Shown one piece after another: positions 43,342 through 51,922 of a stretch of 64,000 nucleotides of DNA. Source of the DNA: Clostridium merdae (GTDB taxonomy: Bacteria > Bacillota > Clostridia > Oscillospirales > Acutalibacteraceae). Each line of letters starts with the position of its first letter. Positions within the stretch are counted from its first letter, which is position 1. The position numbers and the translations under genes are program-made. Location of the stretch: contig NZ_FXLN01000004.1 of NCBI RefSeq assembly GCF_900176635.1, positions 620,001 through 684,000 of the forward strand. The letters run 5' to 3'. The notes beneath the pieces were generated by a model. The model searched no databases. It had not been told where the DNA came from and saw nothing but the letters and a program-made list of their open reading frames with translations.

Positions 43342-44664
43342 TTATTTGTCTCCGCGCTCCCGAACGATCATACGAATCGGGGTGCCCTCGAGCCCAAAGG
43401 TTTCACGAATTCGATTCTCTAAATAGCGCTGATATGAAAAATGGAATAAGTCAGCAGAATTAACAAAACAAATAAACGTCGGTGGCTTAACAGAAGCCTG
43501 AGTAATGTAATAAATCTTCAGGCGTTTGCCCTTATCCGTCGGAGGCTGTACACGAGCCGTAGCTTGAGCCAGAATATCGTTCAGCACACCTGTGCTAATA
43601 CGAAGAGCATTCATGCTGGCAACGTGCTGAATCGTCTCAAAGAGTTTATCAACCCTCTGCCCTGTATGAGCCGAAATAAAAATAATTGGCGCATAGGACA
43701 TAAAGGAAAAATCGTTTTCCAATTGCTTGCGGTATTCTGCCATGGTGTGGCCATCTTTTTCTACCGCATCCCACTTATTGACTGCAATTACACAGCCCTT
43801 GCCTGCTTCATGTGCACGGCCCGCTACCTTAGAATCCTGCTCAGTAAAGCCTACGGTAGCGTCAATCATAATCACGCACACATCGGAACGCTCAATCGCC
43901 ATTTCAGCTCGTAAAATACTGTAACGCTCAATGGAGTCCTCTACCTTATTCTGGCGTCGAATTCCCGCAGTATCAATTAAAATGAACGTTCCCGATTCAT
44001 TTTCAATTCGAGTATCGATTGCATCGCGTGTAGTACCGGCAATATCCGATACAATGCTGCGGTTTTCACCCGACACATAGTTAATTAAAGAGGATTTACC
44101 CACGTTCGGCTTACCAATTACCGCAACACGAATCACCTCTTCCTCGTCCTCTTCGCCATTATCCTGCGGGAAAAATTCCACAACACGGTCAAGTAGGTCA
44201 CCCGTACCATGGCCGTGAACAGACGAAACACCAACCGGCTCGCCAAGCCCTAGGTTGTAGAATTCATAAAACTCTGGCGGAGGCTCACCAATTCTGTCGC
44301 ATTTATTCACACACAGAATAACCGGTCTTCCGCTTTTTTGCAGCATGGCCGCAACCTCCATATCCGTTGCAACCACACCGGACTGAAGATCGGTAACCAT
44401 TATAATCACATCGGCTGAATCAATTGCAAGTTGTGCCTGTGCACGCATTTGCGATAAAATAATATCCTTGGATTCAGGCTCAATACCGCCCGTATCAACT
44501 AAGCTGAATTTATGATTGATCCATTCGCAATCACCAAAGATACGGTCTCTGGTAACGCCGGGAGTATCCTCTACTATAGAAAGGCGCTGGCCAATCAGCT
44601 TATTAAACAAAGTGGATTTTCCCACATTCGGTCGGCCAACAACCGCCACAATCGGTTTGATCAA
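43342..44664 (-). CDS. der: ribosome biogenesis GTPase Der
   Basis: A 440-residue protein with two tandem GTPase domains (GRPNVGKSTLFN, and GKPNVGKSSLIN at about 180) and a KH-like C-terminus with RVQPPTDKGKRLKIYYITQ. I choose the TTG at 44664 as the start, with GGAGG 9 bases upstream, which gives the family's usual length and start (MIKPIVAVVGRPN). A GTG at 44706 would lack a site. It functions in 50S assembly. Confidence 0.95.
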   Translation of the reverse strand: MIKPIVAVVGRPNVGKSTLFNKLIGQRLSIVEDTPGVTRDRIFGDCEWINHKFSLVDTGGIEPESKDIILSQMRAQAQLAIDSADVIIMVTDLQSGVVATDMEVAAMLQKSGRPVILCVNKCDRIGEPPPEFYEFYNLGLGEPVGVSSVHGHGTGDLLDRVVEFFPQDNGEEDEEEVIRVAVIGKPNVGKSSLINYVSGENRSIVSDIAGTTRDAIDTRIENESGTFILIDTAGIRRQNKVEDSIERYSILRAEMAIERSDVCVIMIDATVGFTEQDSKVAGRAHEAGKGCVIAVNKWDAVEKDGHTMAEYRKQLENDFSFMSYAPIIFISAHTGQRVDKLFETIQHVASMNALRISTGVLNDILAQATARVQPPTDKGKRLKIYYITQASVKPPTFICFVNSADLFHFSYQRYLENRIRETFGLEGTPIRMIVRERGDK

Positions 44665-44741
44665 ATTGTACTTCCTCCTAATGCCACATAGAGCGGCTCT
44701 TATCACATAATTCCTAAAATACGATTGTTTTATTACGTTTG

Positions 44742-44770
44742 ATTATGGCATTTAATTGGCGATTCGTCAA
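44742..44770 (-). promoter_or_regulatory. promoter of der-plsY
   Basis: TTGACG (44765-44770), 17-bp spacer and CATAAT (44742-44747) on the minus strand. The rest of 44665-45016 is AT-rich and shows nothing except the rpmF terminator. Confidence 0.65.
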
Positions 44771-44963
44771 GTAATTCTGCCATAAAAACGCAAAAACACG
44801 TTCCTTGTTTTGTGTTGTATTTCATACCCATTGCAAACAGTTTTATCACTGTATTTTTGTGTTAATAAGTAGAAATAAATTGATTTAAATTAATTGTATA
44901 ATACTATTATAAATACTACTATTCTCAATAAATCATGCACAATACAGGGACTTTCGGCCAGAA

Positions 44964-44996
44964 AAAAACAGAGAAGGATCTCTCCTTCTCTGTTTT
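44964..44996 (-). terminator. terminator after rpmF
   Basis: AAAACAGAGAAGG pairs with CCTTCTCTGTTTT around a short loop; T-rich on the minus-strand side. Confidence 0.85.
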
Positions 44997-45016
44997 CCGC
45001 GAAAATGTAAAAGAAA

Positions 45017-45199
45017 TCAAGCTTCTTTTTTCAAAACTTCTCTGCCGTTATAGGAACCGCAGCTACCGCATACTCTGTGAGACAGTTTGTACTCACCGCA
45101 CTTGGGACATCTTGCCAGAGCGGGGGCGCTCAGCTTCCAAACATTGGAACGTCTCTTATTCTGTCTTGCGCTAGATAATTTTTTCTTTGGTACCGCCAT
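45017..45199 (-). CDS. rpmF: 50S ribosomal protein L32
   Basis: A 60-residue protein starting MAVPKKKLSSARQNKRRSNV, with zinc-type cysteine pairs CPKC and CGSC. AGGAGGTG lies 6 bases before ATG 45199; the frame opens at 45208. It follows the yceD gene as in most bacteria. Confidence 0.97.
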   Translation of the reverse strand: MAVPKKKLSSARQNKRRSNVWKLSAPALARCPKCGEYKLSHRVCGSCGSYNGREVLKKEA

Positions 45200-45225
45200 T
45201 ATCAGCACCTCCTTATATGTTTAAA

Positions 45226-45720
45226 TTAATCTATCAGTTGTTTCAGAACCGCCAAACGAGGGTCTGTCTGCCGGGAAACACATTGGCACATCCCCTGATT
45301 CCAGTTTTGTCCACATTGCGGGCAAAGGCCCTTGCAATCGGAAGAACACAAGAATCTAGTGGGTAGCTCCAACAAAACATCCTCCCTCAGCAGCGCATCC
45401 AAATCCAAACGATAATCTTCTACTACAACATACACGTCGTTATCATCATTGGTTAGTGATGACACGATAATATGTGAGAAAGAAAAATCATAGTGGCTGC
45501 GGAACTCTGTTGTACAGCGGTCGCACGGAATTTCAAAATCAAAGGTTACTCGAGCATCCAGCTTAGCGGAGCCCGCATGACTTTGAACCGTTCCTGTCAC
45601 CGCAACGGGGGAAGTAAACGGATGATACCCGTTTACAGTGGTAGAGGAGAAAGACATTTCATAAGAAAACGGGAGAATTTCACCGTCACTCAGCATGATC
45701 TTTTTCAGCTCAAGAATCAT
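45226..45720 (-). CDS. YceD/DUF177-family protein
   Basis: A 164-residue protein. IPCDRCTTEF in the middle and LPTRFLCSSDCKGLCPQCGQN near the C-terminus are the DUF177 cysteine motifs. It is coupled with rpmF and is linked to 23S rRNA stability in E. coli and plants (family knowledge). I start at ATG 45720 with GAGG 8 bases upstream. The longer frame (to 45780) overlaps the promoter. Confidence 0.9.
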   Translation of the reverse strand: MILELKKIMLSDGEILPFSYEMSFSSTTVNGYHPFTSPVAVTGTVQSHAGSAKLDARVTFDFEIPCDRCTTEFRSHYDFSFSHIIVSSLTNDDNDVYVVVEDYRLDLDALLREDVLLELPTRFLCSSDCKGLCPQCGQNWNQGMCQCVSRQTDPRLAVLKQLID

Positions 45721-45748
45721 ATCAATTACCTCGACACTACAATATGCT

Positions 45749-45777
45749 ATTATATCGACTTGCTTCTCTTTTGTCAA
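45749..45777 (-). promoter_or_regulatory. consensus promoter of yceD-rpmF
   Basis: TTGACA (45772-45777) and TATAAT (45749-45754), both perfect, with a 17-bp spacer. The start of transcription is only about 22 bp before the yceD ATG. The -35 lies a few bases beyond the stop of the CofE-like gene. Confidence 0.9.
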
Positions 45778-45784
45778 CAAGAAA

Positions 45785-46528
45785 TCAGGATAAATCTGCT
45801 TTTTTTATCAAAATCAGCGGGGTCAACTCATCCGATTGTCCTGCGGGGTTGTCCTTAATCATTGCGATTAAATCTTCATCCGGCACAGTTGCCAGTGTAT
45901 CTGATTTACCAAAGATGACAACGCTTAAATCATTGGCATCCACCAGTAAGCAGTCTATCCCCAGCTCCTGCTGAATATCGTTACAAACCTTAACGGGCTC
46001 TTTGGGGTTCAGCAAAGCCAAATCGTGGTACAGCTCAAAGGAAGAACCCATATAGAACCCATCGATTCCATCAATACCATGCCCTGCAATTTTATAGAAC
46101 ACACCGCGAACTCCAAACAGCTTTGTTACTGCGGAACAAAAAGATGCCAGCAGAATACGGGGTAAGCCCGCCAGATTAATTGCAAGCTGAAGCTTATACG
46201 GCTCGTCCATTGCAATACCGTGGTTGTTAGAAGATGCAAAGCGGGATAACAACCGAGCCCAAAAGCCGATTTTTACATCCTTCTTTTCTACCACGTTGTT
46301 CTGGCACATCGAAATAATCTTTTCGCTCAAAGACAATATATCTCCGGGCTGATATAAGGGCAGAACATACTTTCTCACCAGCTCTACATAAGACTCACCG
46401 CGCTGTACAAAGTGAGTTTGAATTGCAAAACGCTGGTATTCCTGACCGTTCACCGGCACGGAGTCACGTACGAAATAAGTAATTCCGTTTTCCTCTCGCT
46501 TGGCTTCCGGCAGATTTCTAAACGACAT
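45785..46528 (-). CDS. coenzyme F420-0:gamma-glutamyl ligase-like protein (CofE family)
   Basis: A 247-residue protein. ITYFVRDSVPVNGQEYQRF, LYQPGDILSLSEKIISMCQNN and AIDEPYKLQLAINLAGLPRI-type blocks resemble CofE/FbiB-like ligases found in Clostridia that lack F420. AGHGIDGIDG is a Gly/Asp-rich loop and could bind metal or nucleotide. I start at ATG 46528 (GGAG upstream); the frame opens at 46582. No other F420 gene is nearby. The true substrate is therefore unknown; addition of glutamate to another acceptor is an inference. Confidence 0.7.
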   Translation of the reverse strand: MSFRNLPEAKREENGITYFVRDSVPVNGQEYQRFAIQTHFVQRGESYVELVRKYVLPLYQPGDILSLSEKIISMCQNNVVEKKDVKIGFWARLLSRFASSNNHGIAMDEPYKLQLAINLAGLPRILLASFCSAVTKLFGVRGVFYKIAGHGIDGIDGFYMGSSFELYHDLALLNPKEPVKVCNDIQQELGIDCLLVDANDLSVVIFGKSDTLATVPDEDLIAMIKDNPAGQSDELTPLILIKKADLS

Positions 46529-46640
46529 ACAGATGATCTCCTCGCTGTCTTTTTGCACAAAAGCGCTGCCGGCAGCAAACACTGCCAGCAGCCCTACTTT
46601 TACAATACTGACATTTTAAAAAGTAACGAATTCGAACAGA

Positions 46641-47057
46641 TTAAATTTCAGCAATTTCTGCATGAATACCTTCGGGAAGTTCGTTCTGATTTAAAGATAC
46701 GGAAAGAAGGATTTTGGTATTGGCCAGTTCAGACAATGCGTTTGCCTTCTCAACCAGAGAAGCCAAAGCCGCGGTATCGGAACCGATAATTTTCAATGTG
46801 GAATCAATATAAAGGTCGGTCACATCATAATTCCCTGCACAAATACCGCTGATGAAGCCGTACAGACCGTCCATGCCCTGTACTCCATAAGCATCAATGT
46901 CAACCAGTCTGGCTCTGTGGGAGATGTCGTAAGTGAGCTTGAGCCCCTTTTCAATGACTACCACGTTACCGTCGGATTTTTTAACAGCGGCATTTGCCAT
47001 TTCAATGAGTTTTTTTGTCTTTCCGGAACCTTTTTTACCAATGATGAGAGTGACCAT
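46641..47057 (-). CDS. small P-loop NTPase-like protein
   Basis: A 138-residue cytoplasmic protein. The Walker A motif GKKGSGKT is at residues 7-14 (MVTLIIGKKGSGKT). A DLYIDS stretch may be a Walker B. This type is often labelled PilT-like or ATP-binding in databases, without evidence of function. It lies about 110 bases upstream of the CofE-like gene on the same strand, so they may be co-transcribed. Confidence 0.7.
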   Translation of the reverse strand: MVTLIIGKKGSGKTKKLIEMANAAVKKSDGNVVVIEKGLKLTYDISHRARLVDIDAYGVQGMDGLYGFISGICAGNYDVTDLYIDSTLKIIGSDTAALASLVEKANALSELANTKILLSVSLNQNELPEGIHAEIAEI

Positions 47058-47129
47058 ATCAAAACTCCTCCTGCTATTTTTTAGTATTTCCGCAAAGAGC
47101 GGATTTCAATCCTGAAAGAAAAGATTCTT

Positions 47130-48470
47130 TCAATGTTTTAGACGAGCCTCCAACGTAGCCTGTTCAGCCTCATACCCCGGTTTACCCAAAAGAGCAAACA
47201 TATTTTTCTTATAGCTTTCCACGCCAGGCTGGTCAAACGGATTAACCCCTAGCAGGTAACCTGAAATTGCACACGCTTTTTCAAAGAAGTAAATGAGTGC
47301 ACCAAGTGATTTTTCTGAAAAATCCGGTACACGGAGCACAACGTTGGGAACACCGCCGTCAACATGAGCCAAAACCGTTCCTTCAAAGGCCTTTTCGTTC
47401 ACAAAAGACATTGTTTTCCCTTGAAGAAAATTCAGACCATCTACATTTTCCGGGTCGTTGCCAAGTGTAATTTCTTGCTTTGCGTGCTCAAACAGCACCA
47501 CCGTTTCTAAAAGAAGGCGGCGACCATCCTGCACGTACTGGCCCATCGAATGCAAATCGGTTGAAAATATAACGGAAGCTGGGAACAAACCTTTTTGATC
47601 TTTTCCTTCGCTTTCGCCATAAAGCTGCTTCCACCATTCACACATCATGGCAAAGCAAGGCTCGTAGCTTGCAAGTAGTTCCACTGTTTTTCCCTTTCGG
47701 TAAAACAGGTTACGAATGGCTGCGTATTGATAACACGAATTTTGTTTTAAATCAGGATTCAAATACTCGTCTCTTGCCTGTAAAGCACCCTGCATCAACT
47801 CCGTTAGGTTCGCCCCGCAAACTGCAATCGGTAGTAAACCAACAGCGGTAAGCACAGAATACCGGCCACCTACATCGTCAGGCACTACAAAGGTTTCGTA
47901 CCCTTCCTGATCAGCCAGCTTTTTCAGGGTTCCACGAGAACGGTCTGTTGTACAGTAAATTCTTTCGCGGGCGCCTTGCTTGCCATACTTTTTCTCCAGC
48001 AATTCACGGAATACACGAAATGCGATTGCCGGCTCGGTAGTCGTACCGGATTTCGAAATCATATTGATGGAAACGTCTTTCCCTTCGCAAATGGAAAGAA
48101 GCTCTGTAAGGGCGCTAGAGCTGATGCTGTTGCCGGCAAAATAAATATCCGGCGTATCTTTCGAAATGGAATTATAGTACGGAGATTTTAAAAATTCGAT
48201 CGCAGCACGCGCGCCTAGATACGAACCACCAATACCAATCACAATAAAAACATCGGTATTTGAACGAATTTTCGCTGCCGCTGACTGAATACGTAAAAAT
48301 TCTTCCTTATCATACTCACTGGGCAAATCTAACCAACCAAGAAAATCACTGCCAGGGCCGCTTTTGGAATGAAGCTGCTCGTGCGCAAGCTTAACCTGGG
48401 GCTCAATTGCTTCCAGTTCGCCTGAATTCATAAAACCGGACAGATGCTGTGCGTCAAGCTTTACAGACAT
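47130..48470 (-). CDS. pgi: glucose-6-phosphate isomerase
   Basis: A 446-residue enzyme. VIGIGGSYLGARA is the sugar-phosphate binding loop; MISKSGTTTEPAIAFR and GGRYSVLTAVGLLPI follow, with SVNPFDQPGVESYK-type end (GVNPFDQPGVESYKKN). The Bacillus-type length of about 450 fits. It interconverts glucose-6-P and fructose-6-P. It has its own promoter. Confidence 0.97.
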   Translation of the reverse strand: MSVKLDAQHLSGFMNSGELEAIEPQVKLAHEQLHSKSGPGSDFLGWLDLPSEYDKEEFLRIQSAAAKIRSNTDVFIVIGIGGSYLGARAAIEFLKSPYYNSISKDTPDIYFAGNSISSSALTELLSICEGKDVSINMISKSGTTTEPAIAFRVFRELLEKKYGKQGARERIYCTTDRSRGTLKKLADQEGYETFVVPDDVGGRYSVLTAVGLLPIAVCGANLTELMQGALQARDEYLNPDLKQNSCYQYAAIRNLFYRKGKTVELLASYEPCFAMMCEWWKQLYGESEGKDQKGLFPASVIFSTDLHSMGQYVQDGRRLLLETVVLFEHAKQEITLGNDPENVDGLNFLQGKTMSFVNEKAFEGTVLAHVDGGVPNVVLRVPDFSEKSLGALIYFFEKACAISGYLLGVNPFDQPGVESYKKNMFALLGKPGYEAEQATLEARLKH

Positions 48471-48508
48471 GAATGCTACCTCCTGTCATTTTCTGAATCC
48501 TTTTGTTT

Positions 48509-48537
48509 ATTTTACAATATCTTGGCAGTATTTGCAA
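48509..48537 (-). promoter_or_regulatory. promoter of pgi
   Basis: TTGCAA (48532-48537), 17-bp spacer and TAAAAT (48509-48514) on the minus strand, about 40 bp upstream of pgi. Confidence 0.7.
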
Positions 48538-48584
48538 GGCGGCGACCACAAGAATTTACGAATAATTTACGTTAGGAACCTGAA

Positions 48585-49724
48585 TTAAAAGGAGATCATT
48601 CCCATACAAAGCAGGCGGAATACGGAAAAGAACGTCATCTTTTCTACTGCGTTTTTTGCTCGTATATCGTTCTCTAAAAGGGTTTCGTCCCCCAGTTTAT
48701 ATGTAATTTTACCGATGACCTGGCCGGGCTCTACGGGAGCTTCCAAAGAATCTGCCAATATAATTTGACTTGCCACCTCAGATTCTTTTCCCTTTGGAAC
48801 CAGCAAAGCAGGGTTATCTGCTGTTTCAGGCTCTACAAAGGACTGCATGCCGTTTGATACAGGCACCTTTTGCAGCTCTGGTTTTTCCGGTGTTGCCATC
48901 GCCCAGTTTGCGAACCCGTAATCGAGCAGCTTCGCCGCAGATGAGAAACGGTCGTCGGTAGAAGAGCTGCCCAAAATAACCGCAATCAGGCTTACCTGAC
49001 CTCTGGTAGCAGAAGCGCTAATACAGCTGCCGGCCTTCCCCGTAGTGCCTGTCTTTAGGCCGGTAATTCCCTTGTAGCTTTTAATGAGCTTATTGGTATT
49101 TACAAGCTGTGTTTTTCCGTCACGTACATGGTCAATCCACGTAAGTGTGTATTCTTTGATTTTTTCATGCTTTAACAGTGCGGCAGACATAAGGGCAACA
49201 TCATTTGCTGAGGTAATGTGCCCTTCCTCATCTAATCCATTGCAGTTTTTAAATGTCGTGTCTTCCATTCCCAGAGCCTTTGCTTTCTCATTCATCATGC
49301 GCAAGAAATCGTCCTCTGTACCAGCAACATGCTCTGCCAATGCAACGGCAGCATCGTTTGCACTCATAATGACAGTTGCTTTAATCAAATCGTTAACAGA
49401 CATGGTTTCTCCCTGTTGCAGCCAAATATCGGACCCACCCATAGAGGCTGCATGCGCACTGGCAGACACCATATCGGTCAATTTGATTTTACCCGAGTCG
49501 ATTGCCTCCATTACAAGCAGTAAGGTCATAACTTTTGTAATAGAAGCCGCCGGGCGTTTTTCGTGGGAGTTCTTTTCGTACAAGACCTTGCCGCTATTTG
49601 CTTCCACAAGAACTGCCGCAGGGGCCTTTACCTCTGCGTCTGAAATCGCCATTGCAGGAGCCGCGGCGGAAATCAGGACGCAGGCAGACAAAAACACTGA
49701 GATCGTTTGTTTTTTCCAATTCAC
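48585..49724 (-). CDS. D-alanyl-D-alanine carboxypeptidase (S11)
   Basis: A 379-residue secreted enzyme with signal peptide (cleavage near AMA at 24-26). Active-site motifs are SITK (61-64), SAN (121-123) and KTG (224-226). A C-terminal beta domain (KITYKLGDETLLEND) and a hydrophobic end follow. The start is GTG 49724 with GGAGG about 13 bases upstream; the ATG-started longer frame (to 49787) has no site. It is a paralogue of the enzyme at 37.4 kb, with different surroundings. Confidence 0.92.
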   Translation of the reverse strand: MNWKKQTISVFLSACVLISAAAPAMAISDAEVKAPAAVLVEANSGKVLYEKNSHEKRPAASITKVMTLLLVMEAIDSGKIKLTDMVSASAHAASMGGSDIWLQQGETMSVNDLIKATVIMSANDAAVALAEHVAGTEDDFLRMMNEKAKALGMEDTTFKNCNGLDEEGHITSANDVALMSAALLKHEKIKEYTLTWIDHVRDGKTQLVNTNKLIKSYKGITGLKTGTTGKAGSCISASATRGQVSLIAVILGSSSTDDRFSSAAKLLDYGFANWAMATPEKPELQKVPVSNGMQSFVEPETADNPALLVPKGKESEVASQIILADSLEAPVEPGQVIGKITYKLGDETLLENDIRAKNAVEKMTFFSVFRLLCMGMISF

Positions 49725-49746
49725 CTTTCCTACACCTCCAGCATAG

Positions 49747-49770
49747 AAAACCGGTATTCCCGGTTTTTTT
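49747..49770. promoter_or_regulatory. hairpin in the leader of the carboxypeptidase gene
   Basis: AAAACCGG and CCGGTTTT pair perfectly around TATTC. On the minus strand it lies 23 bases before the GTG start, followed by only four Ts, so it might be a weak attenuator; on the plus strand the tail is seven Ts but no plus gene precedes it. Confidence 0.35.
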
Positions 49771-49880
49771 AGAATAAATGATTTCACTGTTCCCTACTTT
49801 TCAGCTTGGGCAGAGAAACAGAACTTGGTAATTCTTATGCCGTGTCCGTCAAATCTATCCATAAAGCAGTAAATAATCAA

Positions 49881-49922
49881 AAAAAGAGAAAGGATTCCGA
49901 AAAAGCGGAATCCTTTCTCTCT
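49881..49922 (-). terminator. terminator after hisF
   Basis: GAGAAAGGATTCCG pairs with CGGAATCCTTTCTC around a short A-rich loop, with TTTTTT on the minus-strand side. Confidence 0.88.
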
Positions 49923-49948
49923 ATTTTTAGAGCCGCACCAAACTACTT

Positions 49949-50707
49949 TTATAACCGAACCGGTATCCCCTTTTCACTCAGATACTCTTTTAGCTCCGGA
50001 ATGGTGATTTCCCCAAAATGGAATAACGACGCCGCCAGAACAGCATCCGCTTTTCCATCGGTAAAGGCATCATAAAAATCCTTTAGGCTGCCTGCCCCGC
50101 CAGATGCAATCACCGGTACACCAACCTGGCTGGAGATTGAGGCAGTTAACTCTAGGTCGTACCCATACTTAGTTCCGTCACAGTCCATACTTGTTAAAAG
50201 GATTTCACCTGCCCCCAGTGAAACGGCCTGTTTTGCCCATTCAATTGCATTTATCCCTGTATCGATTCTGCCTCCGTTGAGGTAAACTGTCCAGCCGCCG
50301 GTATTAGACTTTTTCGCATCAATGGCACAAACCACACATTGGCTGCCAAACTTTTGCGCAGCCTCACAAATTAACGAGGGGTTGCGTACCGCGGCAGAAT
50401 TAACGGAAACTTTATCGGCACCGGCACGCAGCATATGGGTAAAATCCTCAACAGACCGAATACCGCCCCCAACTGTGAACGGAATAAAAATGCGTTCGGC
50501 TACCCGCTGTACCAAATCTACCATAGCACCGCGTTCCTGTACGGTTGCCGTAATATCCAAAAAAACCAGTTCATCTGCACCCTGTTTATCGTACAGCACC
50601 GCCGCTTCCACAGGGTCACCTGCATCTCGTAAATTAACAAAGTTTGTTCCTTTCACGACACGACCGTTATTGACATCCAGACAAGGAATGATTCGCTTTG
50701 CGTACAT
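49949..50707 (-). CDS. hisF: imidazole glycerol phosphate synthase cyclase subunit
   Basis: A 252-residue TIM barrel. Catalytic Asp11 (RIIPCLDVNNGRVVKG) and Asp130 (VVCAIDAKK) are in place, with TVGGGIRSVED and ITASISSQVGVPVIASGGAG-type phosphate-binding loops. It makes imidazole glycerol phosphate and AICAR using ammonia from HisH. Its ATG shares one base with the hisH stop. The rest of the histidine operon is not in the window. Confidence 0.97.
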   Translation of the reverse strand: MYAKRIIPCLDVNNGRVVKGTNFVNLRDAGDPVEAAVLYDKQGADELVFLDITATVQERGAMVDLVQRVAERIFIPFTVGGGIRSVEDFTHMLRAGADKVSVNSAAVRNPSLICEAAQKFGSQCVVCAIDAKKSNTGGWTVYLNGGRIDTGINAIEWAKQAVSLGAGEILLTSMDCDGTKYGYDLELTASISSQVGVPVIASGGAGSLKDFYDAFTDGKADAVLAASLFHFGEITIPELKEYLSEKGIPVRL

Positions 50708-51345
50708 TAATAACCCACCTTCCTTCTCTGACCGATTTGAGTAATTTTTGCAAAATTTTTGAGCATTTGCAAACCGGCTTGGCCGCTTTTTTCCGGGTGA
50801 AATTGCGTGGCATAAATATTTTCATGCTGCACAGACGAATCAATGGTTACACCATATTGCGTATGCGAAGATACAATTTCACGTTTGGGAGACTGAAGAT
50901 AAAAGGAATGGACAAAATAGACGTAAGATTGCTCCGTTACACCGGCAAAAAGACCGTTTGGTTGCTCTATGGTCAATGAATTCCAACCAATGTGAGGAAT
51001 TTTCAGGCCATTCCCCTCAGGTATACGCCTAATTTTCCCGGGAAATACAGAAAGTCCCTTTACTCCCGGGGATTCTTCGCTTTCGTCAAACAAAAGCTGC
51101 ATCCCAAGGCATACTCCTAAAAACGGCCTGCCACTCGCAATAAAATCCAACAAAGGCTGGCGTAGCCCCGATTGCTCCAAAGAGGCGGCAGCATCCCCAA
51201 AAGAACCTACCCCGGGCAAAACCACCGCCTGCGACTGAATCAGCCTTGCCGCATTGTGGGTAACCTCTACTTCTGCACCAATAAAACGAAACGCATTCAC
51301 TACACTTTTTAAATTTCCTGCTCCGTAATCTAAAATACAGATCAT
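50707..51345 (-). CDS. hisH: imidazole glycerol phosphate synthase glutaminase subunit
   Basis: A 212-residue class I glutamine amidotransferase. ILDYGAGNLKSV is the start, GVCLGMQLLF contains the catalytic Cys, and QFHPEKSGQAG the His-Glu of the triad. I place the start at MICILDYG (51345), 9 bases after GAGGG; an ATG at 51354 is three codons earlier. It forms a heterodimer with HisF, encoded directly after. Confidence 0.95.
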   Translation of the reverse strand: MICILDYGAGNLKSVVNAFRFIGAEVEVTHNAARLIQSQAVVLPGVGSFGDAAASLEQSGLRQPLLDFIASGRPFLGVCLGMQLLFDESEESPGVKGLSVFPGKIRRIPEGNGLKIPHIGWNSLTIEQPNGLFAGVTEQSYVYFVHSFYLQSPKREIVSSHTQYGVTIDSSVQHENIYATQFHPEKSGQAGLQMLKNFAKITQIGQRRKVGY

Positions 51346-51384
51346 AACCTTCATCCCTCTTTATCTTCCCATTTCGCAACTTAT

Positions 51385-51412
51385 TTTATAAAAATAAATA
51401 AGATTAGCTCAA
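51385..51412 (-). promoter_or_regulatory. promoter of hisHF
   Basis: TTGAGC (51407-51412), 16-bp spacer and TATAAA (51385-51390) on the minus strand, about 40 bp upstream of hisH. Confidence 0.55.
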
Positions 51413-51501
51413 CCTATTTTAACATGTTTTTAGCGTAGTAGCAAACAAAAGCGGGTATTTTTTTGATGGGATGTCGCACAATAAAACCGGAGGTGTACCG
51501 T

Positions 51502-51720
51502 ATGCTATTTCACAAAAAAGACAAAGAGGAACTTGGAAGGCACAATTCGTTAAATTCTGCTGCAAAGGTAACGGGCCCCGGGCTGGAACGGGATGACACC
51601 GATAAAATAACAATCCCTATTACCTACCCGGATAAACGTTACCGCAAAACAAAAGCTGCAATGCCATCAGACGAAAACGTAGAAATTGCTAAGGAATGGG
51701 TCGACTTTAATACGAAATAA
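51502..51720 (+). CDS. DUF3787-like small (spore surface?) protein
   Basis: A 72-residue polar protein. The end AAMPSDENVEIAKEWVDFN fits the DUF3787 pattern (P-S-x-x-x-V-x-x-A-K-E-x-V-D-x-N) of small clostridial spore-surface proteins, and ELGRHNSLNSAAKV near the N-terminus fits the HNTAA-like segment. GGAGG lies 8 bases before ATG 51502; an earlier in-frame ATG at 51463 lacks a site. The match is from memory of the pattern. It is monocistronic with its own terminator. Confidence 0.6.
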   Translation: MLFHKKDKEELGRHNSLNSAAKVTGPGLERDDTDKITIPITYPDKRYRKTKAAMPSDENVEIAKEWVDFNTK

Positions 51721-51762
51721 AAAACAGCGGAGAGACAGGCCATCTGTTTTCTCCGCTGTTTT
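51719..51762 (+). terminator. terminator of the DUF3787-like gene
   Basis: AAAACAGCGGAGA pairs with TCTCCGCTGTTTT, with inner GACAG/CTGT pairing, and a T-rich end. Confidence 0.85.
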
Positions 51763-51922
51763 ATAAATAATTTTTTGCTATGATTACCTTTTTATTTGAA
51801 TAACAATACTTTTTTAATACAACTAAAAATCAAGTAAAAACGAAAATGATTACATAAAAATGCTAACCAATCAATATATTCTTTAAAGAAACCTACTAAT
51901 TTCAATTGAAGGGAAGCTGCAT

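Noticed and set aside
49747..49770. Plus-strand terminator
   Set aside because: There is a good T tract but no plus-strand gene before it; listed only as a leader hairpin of the minus-strand gene.
51763..51922. yybP-ykoY manganese riboswitch before mntP
   Set aside because: The interval is AT-rich with none of the conserved GC-rich helices.
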